From NCBI RefSeq assembly GCF_042649685.1, contig NZ_JBHRZT010000052.1, positions 558,001 to 622,000 on the forward strand: a DNA stretch of 64,000 bases, read 5' to 3'. The position numbers and the translations under genes are program-made. Source of the stretch: Bacillus_BA songklensis (GTDB lineage: Bacteria; Bacillota; Bacilli; Bacillales; Bacillaceae_H). Under the pieces are notes generated by a model that was not told where the DNA came from, ran no database searches, and saw only the letters and a list, made by a program, of their open reading frames with translations. Positions 7,380-16,864 of the stretch are shown here, one piece after another. Position 1 is the first letter of the stretch. Each line of letters begins with the position of its first letter.

Positions 7380-9314
7380 ATGAAGACGTTAAGAATGACA
7401 ACTGCGCAAGCATTAGTGAAATTTATAAATGAGCAATATATAGAGTTCGATGGACAGCAGCAAAAGTTTGTCAAAGGTGTTTTCACCATTTTCGGTCACG
7501 GGAATGTGTTAGGAATCGGTCAGGCACTAGAAGAAGATGCCGGAGATCTTGAAGTGTATCAAGGAAGAAATGAGCAGGGAATGGCTCAGGCAGCTGTAGC
7601 TTTTGCCAAACAAAAGCATCGCAGGCAAATTATGGCATGTACAGCTTCGGTCGGCCCGGGTTCGGCCAACATGGTCACGGCGGCAGCGACGGCATCTGCC
7701 AATAATATTCCGGTATTATTGCTTCCTGGTGATGTATTTGCGACAAGACAACCCGATCCCGTTCTTCAGCAAATCGAGCATACTCATGATTTGTCGATCT
7801 CAACAAACGATGCCTTTCGTGCCGTGAGTAAGTATTGGGACCGTATCAATCGCCCGGAACAATTAATGACTGCCATGATTAACGCAATGCGTATTTTGAC
7901 AAACCCTGCGGATACCGGCGCTGTAACAATTGCCTTGCCGCAAGATGTTCAAGGGGAAGCGTGGGATTTTCCGGAATATTTCTTCAAAAAGCGTGTTCAT
8001 CGAATTGAACGCCGTGTTCCAACAACTGATAGTTTGGCAGAGGCAGTTGAGCTTATCAAAGGAAAGAAAAAACCGATCATCATTTGCGGCGGCGGCGTGC
8101 GTTATTCTGAAGCGGCAGAAGCTTTAAAACAGTTTGCAGAAAAGTTCCATATCCCATTCGGGGAAACACAGGCTGGAAAAAGTGCAGTTGAAAGCAATCA
8201 TCGCTATAACCTTGGCGGTATCGGCGTAACAGGAAATTTAGCAGCCAATATGATTGCAAAAGAAGCAGACCTTGTGATTGGAGTCGGGACAAGATTTACG
8301 GACTTCACGACCGCATCGAAACAGCTATTTCAAAACGAACAAGCCGATTTCTTAACCATCAATGTTTCCGAGTTTCATGCGGGTAAGCTTGATGCGGTGA
8401 AAATAGTGGCAGATGCAAGGGCAGCTCTTATTGCTTTAGGAAATGAACTGGAAAAGATCCATTACCAATCGGGTTATACAACGGAAATTGCGGCTGCAAA
8501 AGATGCATGGGAAACAGAGGTGGAACGTCTGCACAACATTCGTTATGAGGAACAAGGCTTCACGCCGGAAGTGGCAGGTCATCTTGATGAGGCATTAGCG
8601 GAATATGCCGAGACACTTGGTACACGGTTAGCCCAGACAGAAGTGATTGGGGAAATCAATAAGCTGATTGATGAAGATGCGGTCATTATTGGAGCTGCCG
8701 GCAGTCTTCCGGGTGATCTCCAAAGAATGTGGGTATCCCGTAAGCCGAACACGTATCATATGGAATACGGCTATTCTTGTATGGGCTATGAGGTTTCCGG
8801 TGCATTTGGAGTGAAGCTGGCTGAGCCGAATAAAGAAGTGTATGCAATGGTTGGAGACGGCAGCTATCAAATGCTGCATTCGGAATTGGTGACAAGCCTT
8901 CAAGAAGGAAAGAAAATCAATGTAGTGCTCTTTGATAATTCTGGTTTCGGTTGTATTAATAACTTACAAATGGGTAACGGCATGGGCAGCTTCGGTACAG
9001 AGTTCCGTTACCGAAACAATGAAGCCGGAAAATTAAATGGAAATATTATGAAAATTGATTTTGCGGCTAGTGCGGCCGGTTATGGTGTGAAGACGTACAG
9101 CGTTACGTCGATCCCGGAATTAAAAGCGGCAATTGAAGATGCGAAAAAGCAATCCATTTCGACATTAATTGATATTAAAGTATTGCCAAAAACGATGACA
9201 AACGGTTATGAATCATGGTGGCATGTAGGGGTTGCGGAAGTGTCCGCCAGTCCCAAAATGCAAGCCGCATACGAGGATAAAGAAAGTAACCTACAAAAAG
9301 CAAGACGCTATTAA
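7380..9314 (+). CDS. iolD: 3D-(3,5/4)-trihydroxycyclohexane-1,2-dione hydrolase (IolD)
   Basis: 644 residues (B. subtilis 637). It has thiamine-diphosphate enzyme architecture: an N-terminal pyrimidine-binding domain with the conserved Glu in GRNEQGMAQAA, a central domain, and a C-terminal GDGSYQ...NSGFGCINN cofactor motif. It opens the inositol-derived ring to 5-deoxyglucuronate, the substrate of IolB. ATG 7380 follows AGGAAGGTGG at good spacing. It heads a unit with iolE and the second dehydrogenase. Confidence 0.93.
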   Translation: MKTLRMTTAQALVKFINEQYIEFDGQQQKFVKGVFTIFGHGNVLGIGQALEEDAGDLEVYQGRNEQGMAQAAVAFAKQKHRRQIMACTASVGPGSANMVTAAATASANNIPVLLLPGDVFATRQPDPVLQQIEHTHDLSISTNDAFRAVSKYWDRINRPEQLMTAMINAMRILTNPADTGAVTIALPQDVQGEAWDFPEYFFKKRVHRIERRVPTTDSLAEAVELIKGKKKPIIICGGGVRYSEAAEALKQFAEKFHIPFGETQAGKSAVESNHRYNLGGIGVTGNLAANMIAKEADLVIGVGTRFTDFTTASKQLFQNEQADFLTINVSEFHAGKLDAVKIVADARAALIALGNELEKIHYQSGYTTEIAAAKDAWETEVERLHNIRYEEQGFTPEVAGHLDEALAEYAETLGTRLAQTEVIGEINKLIDEDAVIIGAAGSLPGDLQRMWVSRKPNTYHMEYGYSCMGYEVSGAFGVKLAEPNKEVYAMVGDGSYQMLHSELVTSLQEGKKINVVLFDNSGFGCINNLQMGNGMGSFGTEFRYRNNEAGKLNGNIMKIDFAASAAGYGVKTYSVTSIPELKAAIEDAKKQSISTLIDIKVLPKTMTNGYESWWHVGVAEVSASPKMQAAYEDKESNLQKARRY

Positions 9315-9358
9315 AGAGTTTTCTGGGATGGGCAAAAGTGCACATTCCAGAAAAACTT
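9314..9358 (+). repeat. Imperfect hairpin after iolD, possibly a decayed repeat copy
   Basis: AGTTTTCTGGGATGGGCA, loop AAAG, then TGCACATTCCAGAAAAACT. The GGGCAAAAG loop matches several repeat copies, but the leading end is missing and no T-run follows. Confidence 0.35.
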
Positions 9359-9504
9359 ACGAAATGAGCCTTTCTTCTCTCTTTCAGGCCCCCCTGTAAG
9401 ATACCAATGATTAGGGAAGGTCCATTTGGTAAGTAAAATTTTATAGAGAATTTCAGGCTTTAATGAAAGCCCTTTCTATTATTGGGTAGAGGAGAGACAG
9501 AGAG

Positions 9505-10401
9505 ATGTTTAAAGAAAACACAATTAAACTTGGTATTGCGCCAATTGCTTGGACAAATGATGATCTGCCGGAGCTGGGAGGAGAGAATACATTCGAACAA
9601 TGTATCAGTGAAATGGCGCTAGCTGGATTTGCGGGAAGCGAGGTGGGCAATAAATACCCCCGGGATACAGCTGTATTGAAAAAGGCTTTATCATTGCGTA
9701 ATTTAGAAATTGCAAGTGCTTGGTTTAGTTCATTTCTTACAACAAAACCGCTTGAAGAAACCGTTGAGGCGTTTATTCAGCATCGGGATTTCCTGCATGA
9801 AATGGGAGCAAAAGTTATTGTTGTGTCCGAGCAGGGAAGAAGCATTCAAGGATTAATGGATGTTCCACTATTCAGGGAAAAGCCAGTGTTTACACAAGAA
9901 GAATGGAACAGGCTTGCAGAGGGGTTAAACCACTTGGGAAAACTGGCTGAAGAGAAGGGTATGCGGATTGTGTATCATCATCATATGGGCACAGGCGTTC
10001 AAACAACGGAAGAAATCGAGAAGTTAATGGAGATGACAGATCCGAAGCTTGTTTCATTACTTTTTGACACAGGTCATCTTGTATTCTCAGGAGAAGATCC
10101 GCTTTATATTTTAAAAAAATATTTACCTCGTATCAAACATGTACATTTAAAAGATGTCCGCCAAGAGATAGTAGATAGAGTGAAAGAAAATGACTTAAGC
10201 TTTTTGCAGGCAGTCAAGGAAGGGGCTTTTACAGTACCTGGAGATGGTGTGATTAAATTTGACGAAATTTTCACAATAATCAGTAATTCAGATTATGAAG
10301 GCTGGTTCGTTGTAGAGGCAGAACAGGATCCCGCATTAGCCAATCCTTTCGAATATGCTGTAAAAGCTCGTCGGTATATAAGAGAAAAAGGCGGTCTTTA
10401 A
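9505..10401 (+). CDS. iolE: Inosose dehydratase (IolE)
   Basis: 298 residues (B. subtilis 297). A TIM-barrel of the xylose-isomerase-like family with metal-ligand segments YHHHMGTGVQT, DTGHLVFSG, KHVHLKD and a late E in VVEAEQD. It dehydrates 2-keto-myo-inositol to the trihydroxycyclohexane-dione used by IolD. GAGGAGAG precedes ATG 9505. Same unit as iolD and the dehydrogenase at 10464. Confidence 0.93.
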   Translation: MFKENTIKLGIAPIAWTNDDLPELGGENTFEQCISEMALAGFAGSEVGNKYPRDTAVLKKALSLRNLEIASAWFSSFLTTKPLEETVEAFIQHRDFLHEMGAKVIVVSEQGRSIQGLMDVPLFREKPVFTQEEWNRLAEGLNHLGKLAEEKGMRIVYHHHMGTGVQTTEEIEKLMEMTDPKLVSLLFDTGHLVFSGEDPLYILKKYLPRIKHVHLKDVRQEIVDRVKENDLSFLQAVKEGAFTVPGDGVIKFDEIFTIISNSDYEGWFVVEAEQDPALANPFEYAVKARRYIREKGGL

Positions 10402-10463
10402 TGCATCTTTTGAAAACCCTTACGAATTGTTGGGCGCTTGTATAACAGAGAGGGGATATATGA

Positions 10464-11516
10464 ATGAAAAAAGTGAAAATCGGGATTGTAGGATTAGGTC
10501 GTTTAGGAAGACAGCATGCTGAAAATCTGGCATTTCGTATTCGCAATTGCGAACTTCATGCTATATGCAGCGTTGTGAAAGAAGAAGTGGATGAGCTTCA
10601 AAGGGAATGGGGTATTCCCCACGGCTATACGAATTATAACGATATGTTAGAAAATAAAGAGTTGGATGCCATTTTCATCGCCTCACCGTCAGGCTTTCAT
10701 TGTGAACAAATTGAAAAAGCATTGGAGAAAGGGTTTCACGTCTTTACCGAAAAACCTCTGGGCCTGCATTTGAATGAGGTCGTTCGCGTAAAAGAAGCTG
10801 TAGAAAAACATCCAGATCAAGTATTCATGGTTGGCTTTATGCGACGTTACGACAAGTCTTATCAATATGCAAAACAAAAAATGGAACAAGGTGTAATCGG
10901 TGAACCTGTTTTAATTCGTTGTTACGGATTCGATCCCGCAAAAGCAATAGACGGTTTCATGAATTTTGCCAAAAACAACTACAGCGGCGGCCTGTTCTTA
11001 GACATGTCCATTCATGATCTAGATCTCGCGAGATGGTATCTACAATCGGAAGCGGATTCTGTATGGGCCATTGGCGGCGCTTATGCCTACCCGGAAATCG
11101 CTGAATTGAATGATGCAGAGACAGGTGCAGCTCTTGTAAAGTTTAAAAATAACACAATGGGGATTTTTGTGGCCGGCCGCAATTGCGCCCACGGGTATCA
11201 TATTGAAACGGAAATTGTCGGGACAAAAGGAACGCTTCGCATTGGAACTGTCCCCGAGAAAAACATGGTAACGGTATTTGGAGACCAGGGCGCAGTAAAG
11301 GAATGTTCTGAAGGTTTTATCGAAAGGTTTGAACAGGCGTATTTAAGCGAAGTAGAAGAGTTTATTCAATGTATTTTAGAAAATCGTCAGCCACATGTAA
11401 CGGTTGATGATGGCGTTCAATCTACCATTCTAGGATACGCCTGCAAAGAATCGTTCGAAACAGGTCAACTAATTAAAGTCCAATCACATCCCGCTAATGA
11501 GGCCGTATATAAATAA
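10464..11516 (+). CDS. Second inositol 2-dehydrogenase-type oxidoreductase
   Basis: 350 residues. Rossmann GLGRLG at the N-terminus, Gfo/Idh signature TEKPLG, and the D/H catalytic pair in LDMSIHDLDLAR. It is an IolG/IolX-like NAD(P)-dependent dehydrogenase. With iolG already at 983, this copy may act on scyllo-inositol or D-chiro-inositol; that split is inference. RBS GAGAGGGG lies upstream. The terminal codons GTATATAAATAA coincide with the leading end of the following repeat element. Confidence 0.8.
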   Translation: MKKVKIGIVGLGRLGRQHAENLAFRIRNCELHAICSVVKEEVDELQREWGIPHGYTNYNDMLENKELDAIFIASPSGFHCEQIEKALEKGFHVFTEKPLGLHLNEVVRVKEAVEKHPDQVFMVGFMRRYDKSYQYAKQKMEQGVIGEPVLIRCYGFDPAKAIDGFMNFAKNNYSGGLFLDMSIHDLDLARWYLQSEADSVWAIGGAYAYPEIAELNDAETGAALVKFKNNTMGIFVAGRNCAHGYHIETEIVGTKGTLRIGTVPEKNMVTVFGDQGAVKECSEGFIERFEQAYLSEVEEFIQCILENRQPHVTVDDGVQSTILGYACKESFETGQLIKVQSHPANEAVYK

Positions 11517-11702
11517 ATCCACATAAATCATGTAACATGGGCAAAAGCGGTCCATGCTACATGATTTACGCATAAGGCTTCGCCAATTCCCCTTACAGGC
11601 CCTTGCCGAAGCCTTATACGAGAACCGTTTGAGTCTATTCAGGATGCTCAAACAAAGGAACATAAACAGAATAACAAGCGATAGATGTGATGTTAAAAAA
11701 TT
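11505..11702 (+). repeat. Hairpin repeat copy 4 (forward, long)
   Basis: TATATAAATAAATCCACATAA overlaps the preceding stop codon. Stem 1 is AATCATGTAACATGG around a GCAAAAGC loop. Stem 2 runs from CATAAGGCTTCG to CGAAGCCTTATACG. A third short stem is GAGTCTATTCAGGATGCTC. It ends GATGTTAAAAAATTAA exactly where the permease remnant begins. Confidence 0.85.
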
Positions 11703-12318
11703 AAGATGGTTTGGAACAAGGATGGTTATCACCTTATCTCGTTGATCAAGGCTTGACGATGGAAAAATCCGCTTTGCTATTCACGGTTTATGGAATTACT
11801 GTATCTGCTTCTTCCTGGTTTTCGGGTGTGTTTGTTCAGAACTGGGGCCCAAGAAAGGCCATGACGTATGGTTTGGGTGCTTTTATCCTTGGTTCAATTG
11901 GATTTATCGCTTGGGGTATTCCGCATATGAACTATTCTATACTATTGTTGGGTTATGCTTTGAGAGGTTTTGGGTATCCTTTATTTGCTTACTCATTCTT
12001 GGTTTGGGTTTCTTATCGAACGCCACAGAATATGTTAGGAAGAGCTGTAGGCTGGTTATGTACCTCTTACAGCCTTAGTACCTTCTCTCGCCCCAGACAA
12101 ATAAGGGGGCAGCAATGTCTGTTCTGAACTTAGGCTCTGGATTGGCCGCTTTTGCAGGACCATTAATTGTTACCGCCTTCATCGGAAGTTTAGGGGTGGG
12201 CGGAGTGATGTGGATTTTCGCTGGCTTGTATTTCGCTGGTGCTTTCTTAACGAATTTCCTCACCCTTCCGGAAGCAAAGAAAGCTGTGGAGCCTGAATTG
12301 ATGAGACAAGCAAATTAG
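11703..12318 (+). pseudogene. Decayed polyol-type MFS permease (N-terminal truncation, large internal deletion)
   Basis: Reading starts mid-protein with DGLEQGWLSPYLVDQGL, typical of early polyol-permease (RbtT/CsbX-like) sequence; roughly the first 30 residues are absent. Coding continues to about 12060 (RAVGW), then jumps out of frame to a C-terminal segment starting near KGAAMSVLNLGSG at 12103 and ending at 12318. About half the protein is missing. It was probably an inositol or polyol importer of the island. The left truncation point coincides with the end of repeat copy 4. Confidence 0.8.
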
Positions 12319-12423
12319 AACAACAGGTATCGGTATCTTAAAACAAAAGCCATATTATCCCTTTTTAAGTAGACGGTAACAAGAAAGCACGATACTGTTT
12401 ACTTGAAGGGGATTTTGTTATGT

Positions 12424-12437
12424 ATATGAATTCATAT
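12424..12437. promoter_or_regulatory. Perfect palindrome ATATGAATTCATAT
   Basis: A 14-bp perfect palindrome lies just upstream of the MFS gene, inside a possible 7-codon ORF (MYMNSYQ, 12420-12443) preceded by GAAGGGG. It could be an operator or chance. Confidence 0.3.
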
Positions 12438-12477
12438 CAATAATTTCTACAAATAAGAAATGGAGAGGTTGAGCAAT

Positions 12478-13701
12478 TTGGGGGCATTAAAAGAGAGAAA
12501 AGCAGCGAAACTGCAGCCAAACATTTCTGTAAAAAATCATTTCTTTTTTATGATGGCCGTGTTCTGCTTTTGGTTCGCTATTTATATTTATGCTCCTGTT
12601 TTTGGAGTATATTTACAATCCATTGGTTTCACTTATTCTGCTATAGGGATTATTCTTGGAAGCTATGGCATAACACAGATATTACTTCGTTTTCCGTTTG
12701 GTATATTATCAGACCTTTTACAAGGCTTGAGAAAACACTTGCTTGTCGCTGGATTTGTAATGGCGCTTATTAGCAGTTTGCTTTTAATTTATTTTCATTC
12801 CTTTGTAATGGTTTTAATCGCAAGACTTTTGGCCGGCATTACAGCTTCTATGTGGGTAATGGCTACCGTTTTATACTCGCAGTATTTTATAACGAGCCGC
12901 GCTTCGCAAGCGATGGGTATTTTGCAATTTTTAACCGTAGCCGCACAGTTTATCAGCATGGCAATTAGCGGATATCTAGTAGCTCTCTTTGGATGGAACT
13001 TTCCTTTTTGGGTGGGCGTTGCTGTATCATTGCTTGGTGCTTTTTTTGCCTGGAGCATTAAAGAAGTCGAATCACAAGAGGATAAAGCTTTTTTTAATAT
13101 TTCACTGCATATAAAAGAAACGTTCCTTATGCCTCATCTAAAGATGATTACGGTTCTCTCTTTAATTGCACACGCCATTTTGTTTATCACTATATTCGGG
13201 TTCACTCCTATTTATGCGGTACGACTAGGAGCAGAAGAGAAGTCCCTTTTATGGTTAACGTGTGCATTTTTCATACCGCATGCTTTGTCTTCGCTGTGGC
13301 TTGTATTTTACAAATTAAATGTGAGGTATAATAAACTAGTTTTAATGAGCAGTTTTGGCGTTACGTCTATCTTTCTTTTTATTGTGCCATTTTCGAAATC
13401 CCTCATTTCGATTAGCTGGGTACACGCCGCTATCGGTCTTTCACTCGGATTTGTTTTTCCATTGCTATTAAGCCAAGTCGTACAAATTAGTCCTGGAGAA
13501 ATAAAAATGTCGGCGATGGGTTTTTACCAATCGTTTTATGCTTTAGGCATCTTTTCTGGTCCGATCATGGGGGGAGAAATTGCTGAGCGAATCGGCTTAA
13601 ATGAAGTGTTTTTTTTCGCCGGTATATTATCATTGATCGCTGCTATGTTAGTTTTATTCCAATCGGTTGGGAAAGAAGGTTCCCGCGCAAGAAGTTTGTG
13701 A
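12478..13701 (+). CDS. MFS transporter (probable sugar/polyol efflux or uptake)
   Basis: 407 residues from TTG 12478, chosen because GGAGAGG (12462-12468) overlaps the upstream ATG at 12460 and is well spaced from the TTG. About twelve hydrophobic segments and the MFS loop RFPFGILSDLLQG after TM2 are visible. Its place between an inositol pathway and a sugar ABC system suggests carbohydrate transport, but substrate and direction are not shown by the sequence. It stands alone, with no operator detected immediately upstream. Confidence 0.75.
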   Translation: MGALKERKAAKLQPNISVKNHFFFMMAVFCFWFAIYIYAPVFGVYLQSIGFTYSAIGIILGSYGITQILLRFPFGILSDLLQGLRKHLLVAGFVMALISSLLLIYFHSFVMVLIARLLAGITASMWVMATVLYSQYFITSRASQAMGILQFLTVAAQFISMAISGYLVALFGWNFPFWVGVAVSLLGAFFAWSIKEVESQEDKAFFNISLHIKETFLMPHLKMITVLSLIAHAILFITIFGFTPIYAVRLGAEEKSLLWLTCAFFIPHALSSLWLVFYKLNVRYNKLVLMSSFGVTSIFLFIVPFSKSLISISWVHAAIGLSLGFVFPLLLSQVVQISPGEIKMSAMGFYQSFYALGIFSGPIMGGEIAERIGLNEVFFFAGILSLIAAMLVLFQSVGKEGSRARSL

Positions 13702-13749
13702 AATTAGACATAATGCCCCGATAAGTATCTTATTTTCAATATCAATCCC

Positions 13750-13783
13750 CCTCTTTGGAATTAAGCGCTTAACTCCAAAGAGG
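13750..13783. promoter_or_regulatory. Operator embedded in a 10-bp-arm hairpin
   Basis: CCTCTTTGGA (13750-13759) pairs with TCCAAAGAGG (13774-13783), and the loop is TTAAGCGCTTAA, a perfect copy of the island's operator core. No T-run follows, so it is not a typical terminator. The rest of 13784-14010 shows nothing recognisable. Confidence 0.65.
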
Positions 13784-14014
13784 AGGAAGGTACGCTTACA
13801 TTTTTGTGCTTGTCAATGAAAGGACTATAAGATTCGTTAGATTTATTCTGGTAAAAGACATACAGCCAACAGGAACACAACTGTGATACTAGCCAGAGAA
13901 AGTGGAAGTATTGCATATGAACAGTATTTTCAGTGTTAGGAGATACCGAAGGCTAGTCAATCTGATTGATTGATTCAAAAAAATAAAAATAATCGAATTT
14001 TTTGAAAAATAATG

Positions 14015-14069
14015 TTGATTAATTTTCGTAATCGCCATATAATTTAAAAAAGGAAGGAAAGCGCTTACC
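14015..14069 (+). promoter_or_regulatory. Promoter and operator of the sugar ABC transporter
   Basis: TTGATT (14015-14020), 17-bp spacer, TATAAT (14038-14043), then GGAAAGCGCTTACC (14056-14069) at the expected start region. Same operator type as iolG, iolC and iolJ. Confidence 0.8.
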
Positions 14070-14121
14070 TTAATTAGCTTATATTGGGCTTATAGTATTC
14101 AAGTAAGAAAGGAGTCCATAA

Positions 14122-15627
14122 ATGAAAAACGAGGAAAAAAGTTTATTGTTGATGAAAGGCATAAAGAAAAGTTTCTCAAACAACCATGTATTGAAAGGCA
14201 TTGATTTGGATGTCCGCCCAGGAGAGGTACATGTACTGCTTGGAGAAAACGGTGCAGGAAAATCTACGCTTATTAAAATCTTAACTGGCGCCTACGAAAA
14301 AGATGCAGGGGAAATATATTGGGAAGGCCAGCTTGTAAATATCAACAATCCCGTAGACTCAATGAAACTTGGTATTGCAACGATTTATCAGGAGTTAAAT
14401 GTCATCCCGCAATTGAAAGTGTATGAGAATATCTTTCTCGGCCGGGAATTAAAAAATGGCGGAAAAGCATCGCTGTTGAATCATAAGCAAATGAAAGAGC
14501 GGGCGAAACATTATTTACAAATGCTTGGCCAAAACCCTAATTTAGCCGATCGAAACCTGGGTGAGCTGGGAATTGGCCAGCAGCAGCTAGTTGAAATTGC
14601 AAAAGCGCTTACTCTTGATGCGAAGCTAATCATCATGGACGAGCCAACAGCCAGCTTGAGTGCTACAGAAGTAGAGCAGTTATACAGCACTGTTGAAGAA
14701 TTAACAAGAAAAGGAATAGCCATTGTCTTCATCTCTCACCGGCTCGATGAGATTAAAAGAATGGGTGACCGAATTACGATTTTGCGGGACGGGTTTAAAA
14801 TTGAGACCCTCCCAGTTAAAACGACAAGCACAGACAAATGGATTGAGCTAATGGTAGGCCGTACATTAGATGAGAAATATCCAAAACAATCTTTTACGGT
14901 CGGCAATGAAGGTTTTCGTGTCGAGAATTTGAAAGTAAAGGGCTCTAAACATTCGTTATCCTTCCATGTTCGCTACGGTGAGATTGTAGGGATTGCAGGT
15001 CTTGTTGGGGCAGGACGTACTGAACTGGCGAGAGCCATTTTTGCAGCAGATCCGAAAGAGGACGGGAAAATTTTTATCGATGGAAAAGAAGTAACCATCA
15101 AAACTCCACGCGATGCGATTAATGCAGGTATTGCTTTTATCACAGAAGACCGTAAAAACGAAGGCCTTTTATTAGATCAGCCTCTAGATTTTAACATCTC
15201 ACTAGCCAATATGAAAAGCTTTCAGAAGAACAGATTAATAGACTTGCAAAGAATCAAACATACAGCTGAAGACTATATAAAAGAATTAAAGGTCCGCCCA
15301 GGAGATATTACATTGAATGCACGCAAACTAAGCGGCGGTAATCAGCAAAAAGTCGTCATTGCAAAATGGCTTTGTACACAAGCGAAGGTCTTTATCTTCG
15401 ATGAACCGACGAGGGGGATTGATGTCGGAGCAAAAGTAGAAGTGTATCGATTAATGAATCAGCTGGTAGAAAACGGAGCTATCGTATTGATGATTTCTTC
15501 TGATTTACCAGAAATTTTAGGAATGTGCGATCGCATTCTGGTCATGAGTGAAGGACAGATTACAGCGGATTTGCCTCGCAGGGAAGCAACACAAGAAAAT
15601 ATTATGAAAGCGGCTACAGGAGGTTGA
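14122..15627 (+). CDS. Sugar ABC transporter ATPase, RbsA type (probable inositol importer)
   Basis: 501 residues with two fused nucleotide-binding domains, as in RbsA/MglA. The first has Walker A GENGAGKST and DEPTASL; the second has the degenerate GLVGAGRTE, the signature LSGGNQQKV and FDEPTRGIDVG. It energises the permease encoded 4 bp downstream. The shared operator and location within the iol island suggest inositol as the substrate (IatA-like), though ribose-type sugars remain possible. An AAGCGCTT-containing stretch near 14606 within the gene may be coincidental. Confidence 0.85.
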   Translation: MKNEEKSLLLMKGIKKSFSNNHVLKGIDLDVRPGEVHVLLGENGAGKSTLIKILTGAYEKDAGEIYWEGQLVNINNPVDSMKLGIATIYQELNVIPQLKVYENIFLGRELKNGGKASLLNHKQMKERAKHYLQMLGQNPNLADRNLGELGIGQQQLVEIAKALTLDAKLIIMDEPTASLSATEVEQLYSTVEELTRKGIAIVFISHRLDEIKRMGDRITILRDGFKIETLPVKTTSTDKWIELMVGRTLDEKYPKQSFTVGNEGFRVENLKVKGSKHSLSFHVRYGEIVGIAGLVGAGRTELARAIFAADPKEDGKIFIDGKEVTIKTPRDAINAGIAFITEDRKNEGLLLDQPLDFNISLANMKSFQKNRLIDLQRIKHTAEDYIKELKVRPGDITLNARKLSGGNQQKVVIAKWLCTQAKVFIFDEPTRGIDVGAKVEVYRLMNQLVENGAIVLMISSDLPEILGMCDRILVMSEGQITADLPRREATQENIMKAATGG

Positions 15628-15631
15628 TAGT

Positions 15632-16624
15632 ATGGCGGAGATTATTGTAGAGAAATCAAAAGCAGCAAAAGAGGGAAAATCCACTCGTTATTACTTGGAA
15701 AAGTTTGGGGCTCTAATTGGTTTAGTATTGTTAAGCGTGATACTTACGGTTTTATCAGATAAATTTTTAACGGTCAACAACGTCATGAATATTGCACGTC
15801 AATCATCTATTAATGCCATTCTGGCGCTCGGGATGCTTTTACCGATTTTAACAGCCGGAATTGACTTGTCTGTAGGATCTATTCTTGCGATTGCCATCAT
15901 GTTGATGGGGGTTGTAACAGTCAACATGGGAATGAATCCATTCGTCGGAATACTAGTATGTTTATTGGTAGGTGCCTTTTTCGGTTGGTTGAACGGAATC
16001 ATGTTAACAAAATTACGGTTGCCCCATCCGTTTATTTCAACACTTGGAACGATGAACATTGCGAGGGGATTAGCTCTTATTATTACAGCAGCAGCCCCGA
16101 TTGCCGGTTTCCCATATATGATTCAGTTTTTGGGAAGGGAATTTGTTGGCCCGATCCCGGTTAGCTTCCTGCTTGTTATTGCTATGTATGTTATTTTCCA
16201 TGTTTTCCTAACAAGAACACAAACAGGCCGATACATTTATGCAATCGGTGGAAATAAAGAAGCAGCCCACTTATCCGGTATTAATGTTAATCGGGTATTG
16301 GTCATCGTTTATACAATCAGCGGATTTATGGCAGCGCTTGCAGGTTTAGTTATGGTAGGACGTGTAAACTCAGCGTTCCCGCTTGCCGGGTTATCATATG
16401 AGCTGGATGCGATTGCCGCTGTTATTATCGGTGGAGCAAGCTTCTTTGGCGGTGTTGGTACGGTCTGGGGTACATTAATCGGTGCGATGATCATCGCGGT
16501 ATTAAGAAACGGACTGAACCTTTTGAACGTATCAGCCGACTTTCAAATGACCGTTATTGGTTTCGTTATTATCGCTGCTGTATATGTGGATGTGCTTCGT
16601 CAGCGAAACAGTAAGAAGGGATAA
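15632..16624 (+). CDS. Sugar ABC transporter permease, RbsC type
   Basis: 330 residues with about eight to ten hydrophobic helices. The family motif near GGNKEAAHLSGINV is the cytoplasmic loop that contacts the ATPase. AGGAGG just inside the end of the ATPase gene precedes ATG 15632, showing tight coupling. Partner of the ATPase at 14122 and binding protein at 16865. Confidence 0.87.
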   Translation: MAEIIVEKSKAAKEGKSTRYYLEKFGALIGLVLLSVILTVLSDKFLTVNNVMNIARQSSINAILALGMLLPILTAGIDLSVGSILAIAIMLMGVVTVNMGMNPFVGILVCLLVGAFFGWLNGIMLTKLRLPHPFISTLGTMNIARGLALIITAAAPIAGFPYMIQFLGREFVGPIPVSFLLVIAMYVIFHVFLTRTQTGRYIYAIGGNKEAAHLSGINVNRVLVIVYTISGFMAALAGLVMVGRVNSAFPLAGLSYELDAIAAVIIGGASFFGGVGTVWGTLIGAMIIAVLRNGLNLLNVSADFQMTVIGFVIIAAVYVDVLRQRNSKKG

Positions 16625-16687
16625 TGGATCATTAATCAAGACACTTTTTCAGGGATTTTTGATTAAACGCTTTCTTTGAATGATCAT

Positions 16688-16719
16688 TTTATCCCGCATT
16701 AACTGGCAGCAAGACCCCT
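16688..16719 (+). repeat. ATCCCGCATTAAC-type intergenic repeat, copy 1
   Basis: TTTATCCCGCATTAACTGGCAGCAAGACCCC matches the sequence at 34642 in 27 of about 31 positions. Both copies precede sugar-uptake or sugar-hydrolysis genes. A hairpin (GTGGGGGATGAAGGTACCCCCCT, 16801-16823) lies in the same gap. Confidence 0.55.
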
Positions 16720-16864
16720 ATCTCAAGATGATAAGGAATCTGAAGAAGATAGGTAGGGATCAATGCCGGTAAAAGCCAGATTGGTTCAACTAACATTCAG
16801 TGGGGGATGAAGGTACCCCCCTGAATGAAGATTCACATTATATAGAAAACAGGGGGAGAAAAAA

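Noticed and set aside
14601..14614. AAGCGCTT site inside the ABC ATPase gene
   Set aside because: It encodes conserved Lys-Ala-Leu-Thr, so it may be chance; no promoter nearby.
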